Shown here in pieces: positions 24,314-30,510 of a DNA stretch of 64,000 bases. Position numbers and translations under genes: made by a program. The stretch is from an uncultured Peptococcaceae bacterium (GTDB lineage Bacteria > Bacillota > Peptococcia > Peptococcales > Peptococcaceae), in contig CABUKW010000003.1 in the NCBI GenBank assembly GCA_902492275.1, forward strand, positions 1 to 64,000, written 5' to 3'. The stretch's first letter is position 1, and each line of letters starts with the position of its first letter. The notes under the pieces were generated by a model. The model was not told the origin of the DNA. It worked only from the letters and a program-made list of their open reading frames with translations, and did not search any database.

Positions 24314-24736
24314 GTGAGCCAGAAAAAAATAGAGAGTGGATTGGTTGCGCTGACCACACCGCAAAATCCGGTGGAATCGGAAATGCTGCAGGATTTGCTG
24401 CGTCAGGCGCAGATTCCTGTGCTGGTGCAGGATGAAGCGGGCGTAGGCGGCTACATGAAAATCTATATGGGCTATTCCATTTATGGCGAAACCTTGTATG
24501 TGCATCGGGAAGATTTTGCCCGCGCCCAGGAATTATTGCAGAGTTTGCGGCAGGGCAGCGAGACGGCCATTTTAGAGGCGCAGACCGATGCCTGCGACGA
24601 CGCCGAGGCATTTGAAGAGCAGCAGCAAGGCTCTGCGGTGCAGGACGAGTCTGAACCAAAGGAAAAATCTATCTGGCCGGGTATTTTGATTTTGGCGGTA
24701 GCCATTGTGATCGCGTTGTTGGGTATGGGGCGTTAA
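24314..24736 (+). CDS. DUF2007-like protein with C-terminal membrane anchor
   Basis: A 140-residue protein starting at a GTG with GGAG nine bases upstream. The N-terminal half (LVALTTPQNPVESEMLQDLL, then IPVLVQDEAGVGGYM and LYVHREDFARAQELL) fits the DUF2007 putative signal-transducing domain. An acidic, Gln-rich linker leads to a single C-terminal membrane helix (IWPGILILAVAIVIALL). TATAAT lies just upstream (24285-24290). The next gene starts 20 bases after its stop, so they form an operon. Confidence 0.78.
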   Translation: MSQKKIESGLVALTTPQNPVESEMLQDLLRQAQIPVLVQDEAGVGGYMKIYMGYSIYGETLYVHREDFARAQELLQSLRQGSETAILEAQTDACDDAEAFEEQQQGSAVQDESEPKEKSIWPGILILAVAIVIALLGMGR

Positions 24737-24756
24737 TGGGAAACAGAGGTGCGAAT

Positions 24757-25578
24757 ATGAAAATCGTGACGTTGGTAGAAAATGAAGCAGCACAAAAGGA
24801 TTTGAAACAGAAGCACGGATTGTGTTTGTACATTGAAACAGAACAGCATAAAATTTTATTTGACCTAGGGCCTGACGAGACTTTTTTACACAACGCCGAG
24901 CAGTGCGGTGTGGACATCAAAGCCGTGGATATTGTGATTATTTCCCACGGTCATGCCGACCATGGCGGCGGCTTGAGCGCGTTTTTGCAAGTAAATCACA
25001 CTGCCAAAATTTATATTCACCCCGATGCATTTCTTCCTCACTATAATAAAGTTTTAAAGGTGCCGATTTACTGCGGGCTGGACACCAAATTTCAGAATAA
25101 TAAACGGATTGTTTACACCAAAGAGCATTATATCATTGACAAGAGCTTGTTTTTATTCTCCGACGTGGAAGGCAATCGCTGTGTGCCATCCATTAACAAT
25201 TCTATGCGGGAAACCCGTGGGAAACATCGCGTAACCGATGCTTTTACCCACGAGCAAAATTTAATCATTCAAGAAGATGGCAAAGTTGTGTTGATTGGCG
25301 GCTGCGCCCATCGCGGCATTGTTAATATTGTCAAAACGGCAAAATTTTTGACCGGAAAATATATTGATGTGGTGATTTCCGGGTTCCATCTCACCGACCC
25401 TGTGCTGAGAAAAACGGAAGATACAGAATTTCTTGATAAGCTGGCCTATAATTTAAGCAAATTTTCCTGTCAGTATTACACCTTCCATTGCACCGGGCAT
25501 CGTCCCTATCAATATCTGCGGGCCAAGCTGGGCGAAAAGGTGAAGTATTTGCGGGCAGGCGATACGCTAGTCATATAA
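24757..25578 (+). CDS. MBL-fold metallohydrolase
   Basis: A 273-residue metallo-beta-lactamase-fold enzyme with HGHADHGGG, the metal-binding loop, plus a later GGCAHRGIVNIV histidine and a C-terminal FHCTGHRPY. This layout matches the group annotated as dihydropterin-ribofuranosylaminobenzene phosphate synthase-like hydrolases, whose true substrates in bacteria are unclear. The ATG at 24757 has AGAGGTG upstream. It follows the DUF2007-like gene in one transcript and is ended by the largest parS palindrome of the window. Confidence 0.88.
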   Translation: MKIVTLVENEAAQKDLKQKHGLCLYIETEQHKILFDLGPDETFLHNAEQCGVDIKAVDIVIISHGHADHGGGLSAFLQVNHTAKIYIHPDAFLPHYNKVLKVPIYCGLDTKFQNNKRIVYTKEHYIIDKSLFLFSDVEGNRCVPSINNSMRETRGKHRVTDAFTHEQNLIIQEDGKVVLIGGCAHRGIVNIVKTAKFLTGKYIDVVISGFHLTDPVLRKTEDTEFLDKLAYNLSKFSCQYYTFHCTGHRPYQYLRAKLGEKVKYLRAGDTLVI

Positions 25579-25610
25579 GCGAATGTGTTTATTTTTGATA
25601 AATGTTTGAC

Positions 25611-25656
25611 CAACAGGATTGCAAATGTTTCACGTGAAACATTTACAATCCTGTTG
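25611..25656. repeat. 46-base palindrome centred on parS
   Basis: CAACAGGATTG...CAATCCTGTTG arms extend the parS site to 46 bases with a single mismatched pair. The RNA would form a very stable hairpin after the MBL gene. Confidence 0.9.
25626..25641. promoter_or_regulatory. parS site 7
   Basis: Exact TGTTTCACGTGAAACA at the centre of the 46-base palindrome, about 0.5 kb before parA. Confidence 0.93.
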
Positions 25657-26066
25657 AGAACTGAGAATTGAAATACAATCATAACGCCATTATGATTGCA
25701 ATGGATAGGTTTAGTTTTATGCGCTGGTTCAATTATTTTTTTGTTTCATAGACAGTCGTTCTATTTGAGCGGCTGTTTTTTATATGCGGTAAAAAATTTC
25801 TTCATTACTATAAATTTTTTGACCCCGTATTTTTGTCTGTAACGCCGAAAAATTTGTCACGCGATAAATAAGTCATAAAAAGATAGTCAGCCTGCGAAAT
25901 CGAAAAATTTGGCGTCAGAAAAAATTTGACTGCTTTGAAGAAAAATCTGGGGCGGCGTTTTTTTCGAAAATCAAAAATATTTTTTAAATTCGCAAAATTT
26001 TTTCGCGGTTTGCTATATTCAGCAGAGAAATTTTCCTTTATAATAGAATTAAAATAAAAACAAAAA
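25657..26066. other. AT-rich gene-free stretch upstream of parA
   Basis: About 400 bases with many A and T runs and no supported gene. A TATAAT at 26039-26044 is the likely parA -10 element. The stretch lies between parS sites 7 and 8. No DnaA-box cluster was seen here. Confidence 0.6.
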
Positions 26067-26082
26067 TGTTTCACGTGAAACA
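26067..26082. promoter_or_regulatory. parS site 8 in the parA leader
   Basis: Exact TGTTTCACGTGAAACA between the TATAAT and the parA start, so ParB bound here could repress its own operon. Confidence 0.93.
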
Positions 26083-26132
26083 TTTGCAAATTTTGCGAGA
26101 AAAATCATGCATCCTGATAAGGAGTGAATCGT

Positions 26133-26891
26133 ATGGGAAAAGTGATTGTTGTTGCCAATCAGAAGGGCGGCGTAGCCAAAACGACAACGTCGGTCAATTT
26201 GGCTGCGTGTCTGGCCCATTATAAAAAGAAAGTGTTGCTCATTGATTTAGATCCGCAGGGCAATGCCAGCAGCGGGCTGGGTATCAATAAAAATGGGTTG
26301 GAACATTCGTCTTATGATGTGCTGGTGAATTTTGTACCCATTGATAAAATTACGGTGGAAGTTAATAAAAAATTATCGGTATTGCCCGCGAAGGTGGAAC
26401 TGGCTGGCGCGGAGATGGAATTGGTGGCGGCCATTTCACGGGAAATGCGTTTGAAAAATGCGTTGGACGATGTGAAAGACAACTATGATTACATCATCAT
26501 TGATACGCCGCCTTCCTTGGGGTTGCTCACGTTGAATGCGCTCACAGCAGCCGATACCTTTTTGGTGCCCATTCAATGTGAATATTATGCGCTGGAAGGA
26601 TTGAGCCAACTGCTGAGCACCATTAAACTGGTACAGAAAAATCTCAATCCTGGTTTGCAGATGGAAGGCATTCTGCTCACTATGTACGATAACCGCACCA
26701 ATCTGTCCAATCAGGTTGTGGCCGATGTGCGGGAAAATTTCAAAGAAAAAGTATTTAAAACCATAATTCCCCGGAATGTGCGGCTTAGCGAAGCGCCTAG
26801 CTTTGGGCAGTCCATTCTGGATTATGACGCAAAATCCAAAGGCGCAGAGACGTATCTGGCGCTGGCCAAGGAGGTAATCAAACATGGCTAA
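26133..26891 (+). CDS. parA: Chromosome partitioning ATPase ParA (Soj)
   Basis: A 252-residue ParA/MinD-type ATPase that works with ParB to segregate the origin. The deviant Walker A loop QKGGVAKTTTSVNLA (residues 10-24), DLDPQGNASSGL and DTPPSLGLLTLNAL are intact. The ATG at 26133 with AAGGAG is preferred to an earlier GTG. The gene overlaps parB by eight bases. The usual gidA/gidB neighbours of chromosomal parAB are missing; genes on both sides are unrelated and separated by parS sites. Confidence 0.97.
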   Translation: MGKVIVVANQKGGVAKTTTSVNLAACLAHYKKKVLLIDLDPQGNASSGLGINKNGLEHSSYDVLVNFVPIDKITVEVNKKLSVLPAKVELAGAEMELVAAISREMRLKNALDDVKDNYDYIIIDTPPSLGLLTLNALTAADTFLVPIQCEYYALEGLSQLLSTIKLVQKNLNPGLQMEGILLTMYDNRTNLSNQVVADVRENFKEKVFKTIIPRNVRLSEAPSFGQSILDYDAKSKGAETYLALAKEVIKHG

Positions 26892-27789
26892 GACAAAAGG
26901 CGGCTTAGGCCGTGGACTAGGCGCGTTGTTGCCTGAGTATGAAGAAATTGTAGAAACACACAATAGCAGCGACGGTGTGGTAGAGATTGAACTGGAAAAA
27001 ATATTTCCCAATCCGGATCAGCCGCGCAAAACCTTTGACGAGGATAAGCTGATTGATTTGGCCGAGTCTATTCGTGAGCATGGCGTGTTGCAGCCCATTT
27101 TGGTTGCGCCCCGCGACGATAAGTTTATGATTATCGCCGGCGAACGCCGCTATCGGGCGTCAAAGCGGGCAGGCCTGAGCACCATTCCGGCGTTGATTCG
27201 GGAAATGGACGATGAAAAGGTGATGGAGCTGGCGTTGATTGAAAACGTGCAGCGGGATAACCTGACGCCCATTGAAGAAGCGCGGGCCTATGATGTGCTT
27301 ATGAACCGGTTTGGTTATACCCAGGAACGGTTATCGAAGCGGATGGGGAAAAGCCGTAGCGCCATTGCCAATATTACGCGGCTGTTGGCGTTGCCGGAGG
27401 ACGTGCAGCAGATGGTGCAGGAGGGCAAGCTTACCACTGGTCATGTGCGGCCTATGCTGAGCATTGACGTTCCTGAATGGCAGAGCGCCTTCGCCCATGA
27501 GATTTATCAAAGCAATCTTTCTGTGCGCGACGTAGAAAAAATGGTGAAGAACTCTTTAGATGCGGGCATGGTGCAGTGGGAAGAAAAAGAAGTTTTATTT
27601 CATAATCGGGCCAAATATAAAAAGCTGCCCGATAATCTGCGGGTTTTGCAGGAACAATTAGCGGAAAAATTAAGCACCAAGGTCAGCATCAAAAAAAATA
27701 CCGATGGCAGCGGTCGGTTGATTATTGAGTATTACAGTGAGGATGATTTGAAGCGGGTATTTGACGCACTGAACGGCAACTTTTATTGA
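26884..27789 (+). CDS. parB: Chromosome partitioning protein ParB (Spo0J)
   Basis: A 301-residue CTP-dependent clamp protein. The N-terminal basic GRGLGALLP stretch stimulates ParA; the CTP-binding core has QPRKTF, AGERRYRASKRAGL (GERRYR at 86-91) and ENVQRDNLTPIEEA; the helix-turn-helix around residues 144-168 (TQERLSKRMGKSRSAIANI) reads parS; the C-terminus dimerises. Sixteen parS sites surround this gene in the window. Its stop is followed 28 bases later by a one-mismatch parS. Confidence 0.97.
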   Translation: MAKTKGGLGRGLGALLPEYEEIVETHNSSDGVVEIELEKIFPNPDQPRKTFDEDKLIDLAESIREHGVLQPILVAPRDDKFMIIAGERRYRASKRAGLSTIPALIREMDDEKVMELALIENVQRDNLTPIEEARAYDVLMNRFGYTQERLSKRMGKSRSAIANITRLLALPEDVQQMVQEGKLTTGHVRPMLSIDVPEWQSAFAHEIYQSNLSVRDVEKMVKNSLDAGMVQWEEKEVLFHNRAKYKKLPDNLRVLQEQLAEKLSTKVSIKKNTDGSGRLIIEYYSEDDLKRVFDALNGNFY

Positions 27790-27816
27790 TGGGATTGGCG
27801 TTAGATGATTTGCAAA

Positions 27817-27832
27817 AGTTTCACGTGAAACA
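27817..27832. promoter_or_regulatory. parS site 9 (one mismatch)
   Basis: AGTTTCACGTGAAACA, differing from consensus only at the first base, directly after parB. Confidence 0.85.
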
Positions 27833-28053
27833 TTTACCGCAAATGCGCATAAAGTACTTGCACAAATTGTTTTGTTGCTATAAAATTAAATAAGAAACAG
27901 TGTGATGCATATTTTGTCAGCCGCAAAATATGTTTGCGCCATTTGTTAGCCGAATTACATTCCCATGAAACGCTAGGAAGTGATTCGGTTCTTTTTATAA
28001 GTGCTGCGAGGTTGCTTTTGTTGCGAAAAGAAAAGATAAGCGAGGTGTTTCGC

Positions 28054-28539
28054 GTGAAAACGAAACGGACAGGCTTGTATAAATTAAGCGTGTTGTTGCT
28101 GGTTTGTGTGTTGTTAACGGGGTGGGCCGAATTATATCCTATGCGCACTTTTCCGCCGGCAATAGAAAAGGTGCAGTGGATGTATGTAAATCAATGGTCA
28201 GATTGGGAAACACACCATCATATGCTTGATGCGGCTGATGTGAGAGCGTTTTACGATGAACTGCAAAACTTGGATTTGGTGCGCAGAGGAACGTCGTGGG
28301 AAGATATGGACGCTGCACATCATGTGGTGTATGAGGCACACAGTTGTTATCAAGTAGGCAGATCTGATAAAAATTTATGCTGGGCAAATTTTTATCTTGC
28401 TGATGATGGGTTTCTCTTGCTCTCAGTCAGTAACCAGTTTGTCAGCAATCAATTTGTTCTTTATGAAGACGTCAGTGGAAATTATGATGAGTTTTTTTCG
28501 TTGGTGCGGCAGTTGGATGAAAAATCTCAGCTAGAATAA
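28054..28539 (+). CDS. Membrane-anchored/exported protein, unknown
   Basis: About 161 residues starting at a GTG with GAGG eight bases upstream. An N-terminal basic segment and hydrophobic helix (LYKLSVLLLVCVLLTG) serve as signal or anchor; the remainder is soluble with WSDWETHHHMLDAADVRAFYDEL, then a short repeat SNQFVSNQFV. The longer frame from 27934 is unlikely because the hydrophobic segment would then be internal. No family recognised. A parS lies ten bases beyond the stop. Confidence 0.68.
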   Translation: MKTKRTGLYKLSVLLLVCVLLTGWAELYPMRTFPPAIEKVQWMYVNQWSDWETHHHMLDAADVRAFYDELQNLDLVRRGTSWEDMDAAHHVVYEAHSCYQVGRSDKNLCWANFYLADDGFLLLSVSNQFVSNQFVLYEDVSGNYDEFFSLVRQLDEKSQLE

Positions 28540-28548
28540 TTTTGCAAA

Positions 28549-28564
28549 TGTTTCACGTGAAACA
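28549..28564. promoter_or_regulatory. parS site 10
   Basis: Exact TGTTTCACGTGAAACA with the left TTGCAAA arm, nineteen bases upstream of the HHH gene. Confidence 0.93.
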
Positions 28565-28583
28565 TCTGAAGGGAGCGATGTAA

Positions 28584-28835
28584 ATGGGTGAGTTGCGACA
28601 GATTCCCGGTGTGGGAAAAACGACCGAGCAGGATTTATTGGCCATCGGTTATAGGGATATTGCTTCCTTGCGCGGCGCTGATCCGCAGGAAATGTATGAA
28701 CAGGAATGTATCCGCAAGGGAGTGCAGGTAGACCGTTGTGTGCTTTATGTGTATCGCTGTGCCGTGTATTATGCCAATACGCCGCCGGAAGAACGAAATC
28801 CGGAGCTGCTCAAGTGGTGGAATTGGAAGGATTGA
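28584..28835 (+). CDS. Helix-hairpin-helix protein (Cdd1/pathogenicity-locus type)
   Basis: An 83-residue protein. The first third is a helix-hairpin-helix (LRQIPGVGKTTEQDLLAIGY), and the rest (DPQEMYEQECIRKG, CVLYVYRCAVYYA, LLKWWNWKD) matches the small family often named pathogenicity locus/Cdd1 or mitomycin resistance-like. It probably binds DNA non-specifically; the role is not known. AAGGGAG lies upstream. Confidence 0.88.
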   Translation: MGELRQIPGVGKTTEQDLLAIGYRDIASLRGADPQEMYEQECIRKGVQVDRCVLYVYRCAVYYANTPPEERNPELLKWWNWKD

Positions 28836-28873
28836 AAAAATAATTCCAATGCAACATAGAAAGGAGATTTTTT

Positions 28874-29461
28874 ATGAGAAATGAAATGCGAGGGTTTTTC
28901 TTTTTAAGCTATGCGTTGATTTGCGTCTGTATGAGTTATTTGTGTGGCGGGCTTTATTACGGCGGTGGTTTATGGGCAGGTCTAGCAGTTATTTTTTTGA
29001 TTATCGGCGTGGTCTTTCTCTCCAATGCCAGAGATTCCAAAACAACGAAGAATAACAGGAAAAAGCCGGATATATTATGCGTGGGACAGGCTTGGACGGA
29101 GTTTAATTGTTTTCAGTTAAAGGTGGACAATGTTGCTGTGAAAAAGGCTGAGGATGGTCGTCGGCTTGGTACCGCTATGTTTCACGTGGAAAACTGGCTG
29201 ACCGTGCCAACGCAGGGCGAAAATAAGCTATCGGTGCAAATGGAGGCCATTGCGGAGCAAGGCAATCACAGCGTGGAACTGGAAGTGTTAAACGCAAGCG
29301 GCGTTGAAGTGGCGGCAGGTGAACAACAGCAAGCAGCTTATACCATTGTGCTGCCGGAAAAAGCAGCGCGAATACTGTTGACCTTTTCCGTGACAGTTGA
29401 GCAGGATGGCAAGGTGTATCGGCAAAAGTATGAATTTTATCCGGCGCACTACGAAAGATGA
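28874..29461 (+). CDS. Membrane protein with soluble beta-rich domain, unknown
   Basis: A 195-residue protein with two N-terminal membrane helices in about the first 50 residues, then a basic linker and a soluble domain whose alternating pattern suggests a beta sandwich (VGQAWTEFNCFQLKVDNVAV, then VELEVLNASGVEVAAGEQQ and a final GKVYRQKYEFYPAHY). No named family is recognised. It has AAGGAG upstream and lies 38 bases after the HHH gene. Confidence 0.75.
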   Translation: MRNEMRGFFFLSYALICVCMSYLCGGLYYGGGLWAGLAVIFLIIGVVFLSNARDSKTTKNNRKKPDILCVGQAWTEFNCFQLKVDNVAVKKAEDGRRLGTAMFHVENWLTVPTQGENKLSVQMEAIAEQGNHSVELEVLNASGVEVAAGEQQQAAYTIVLPEKAARILLTFSVTVEQDGKVYRQKYEFYPAHYER

Positions 29462-29561
29462 TGCAGGCGTTATATTTGATTGTTGCGCTGTTGTTGCGTT
29501 ATCGTTATGTGGAGAAAGGGTTTATAAGCGCATGACATTTATTTAGTAGGAAAATTGCAAA

Positions 29562-29577
29562 TGTTTTACGTGAAACA
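29562..29577. promoter_or_regulatory. parS site 11 (one mismatch)
   Basis: TGTTTTACGTGAAACA with both TTGCAAA/TTTGCAA arms intact. The C-to-T change breaks the central CACGTG, so ParB affinity may be lower. Confidence 0.8.
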
Positions 29578-29705
29578 TTTGCAAAACGAATGCAGTAATG
29601 CTGCCTGTTGGATAAAAAGTATTACGATTTGTTGTAAATCGTAATGCTGTAATTGATTTTCTTGTTCTTTTTGCATATAGCAAAGAAAAAAGTGGAGGTG
29701 GCAGC

Positions 29706-30029
29706 ATGGCAATTGCAGCGGGATTATTAAAAAGTTTGGTGCCTATTACACAATTCAATCGTGGGCAGGCTTCGAAAATTTTTGACAGACTTCGCACAGA
29801 ACCGCAATTAATTGTTTTGAAAAATAATCAGCCTTCGGCAGTCATATTATCGCCACAGGAATATGAACGGCTGCTGGAAGTGGAGGAAGATTATTTATTA
29901 TTATTAGAGGCCAATGAACGTTTAAAAAATAACAATGGAAAGCCAGCGCAATCGTTGGCGAGTGTGATGGCAGAATTGAATATTACGGAAGAAGATTTGG
30001 CAAGCGCGGAGGATGTGGAGTTTGAATGA
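29706..30029 (+). CDS. Phd/YefM-type antitoxin (toxin partner decayed)
   Basis: A 107-residue antitoxin with the Phd/YefM fold: SLVPITQFNRGQASKIFDRL, then PQLIVLKNNQPSAVILSPQEYERLL, and an acidic C-terminal toxin-binding tail. GGAGGTGG lies a few bases upstream of the ATG. It overlaps the start of its toxin gene by four bases (ATGA), but that toxin is broken, so this antitoxin may now be an orphan or may guard against other copies. Confidence 0.88.
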   Translation: MAIAAGLLKSLVPITQFNRGQASKIFDRLRTEPQLIVLKNNQPSAVILSPQEYERLLEVEEDYLLLLEANERLKNNNGKPAQSLASVMAELNITEEDLASAEDVEFE

Positions 30030-30234
30030 ACTGGACTGTTGAGTTTCAAAAGAAGCGAAACAAGATTTAAAAAGATTAGATGGTTCGGTGCGTGATCAAG
30101 TTTTGAAGGGCATTCGTGTTGTATATAAAGTAGAGATGGAAGCGACTACGATGAAGATCATTGTAATTTCAGCACGTACAGATGAGCAGGTGTATAAAGA
30201 AGCGTTGATGCGCAGGGAAAAATATAATATGTAA
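30026..30234 (+). pseudogene. Decayed RelE-type toxin
   Basis: The ATG at 30026 opens MNWTVEFQK, then a one-base loss shifts the frame; the next frame reads EAKQDLKRLDGSVRDQVLKGI and runs into VVYKVEMEATTMKIIVISA, ending REKYNM. Compared with RelE toxins, the central stretch between helix two and the VYKVE strand (about 35-40 residues) is missing. The toxin therefore carries both a frameshift and an internal deletion and cannot be functional. It is coupled to the intact antitoxin upstream. Confidence 0.85.
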
Positions 30235-30246
30235 ATGTAGAATTGC

Positions 30247-30286
30247 AAAGAGGGCGGACAACCATATTGATTGTTCGCCCTCTTTT
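30247..30286. terminator. Bidirectional terminator
   Basis: AAAGAGGGCGGACAA pairs with TTGTTCGCCCTCTTT, between the decayed toxin and the convergent copA gene. Confidence 0.88.
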
Positions 30287-30294
30287 GTAGTTTC

Positions 30295-30510
30295 TTATTC
30301 TGCGTCGGTCAAAGAGATGACCTGATAGCCGCCGTCGATGACAACCTGTTTCATGGCGTCGTCGCTGACGGTGCCGTCGGTGGTAATATAGGCCGCTTTG
30401 TCTTCTAAGCTGACGGTGGCGGTAACGCCGTCTAAGCCGTTTAATGCTTTGGTTACTGCGTTTTGGCAGTGGGGGCACATCATGCCTTCAATTTTCATCG
30501 TTTTTTTCAT
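30295..30510 (-). CDS. copZ: CopZ-like copper chaperone from an internal start
   Basis: Within the copA frame, an ATG at 30510 is preceded by GAAGGAG eight bases upstream and opens a 71-residue HMA protein (MKKTMKIEGMMCPHCQNAVT), exactly the size of free CopZ copper chaperones. Its codons are also read as the end of CopA. It is about 85% identical to the preceding HMA domain in CopA (residues 806-873), so copZ was probably duplicated. Whether the free protein, the fusion or both are made cannot be decided from sequence. Confidence 0.65.
   Translation of the reverse strand: MKKTMKIEGMMCPHCQNAVTKALNGLDGVTATVSLEDKAAYITTDGTVSDDAMKQVVIDGGYQVISLTDAE

Noticed and set aside
28042..28060. parS-like sequence at the GTG start of the gene after parB
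   Set aside because: GTTTCGCGTGAAAAC has several mismatches to parS and overlaps a start codon; I treat it as chance.
27834..28148. 104-codon minus-strand frame after parB
   Set aside because: It lies opposite the supported exported-protein gene for much of its length and has no ribosome site or family pattern.
29179..29194. TGTTTCACGTGGAAAA inside the 195-residue protein gene
   Set aside because: Two mismatches on one side destroy the palindrome and the codons are explained by the protein.
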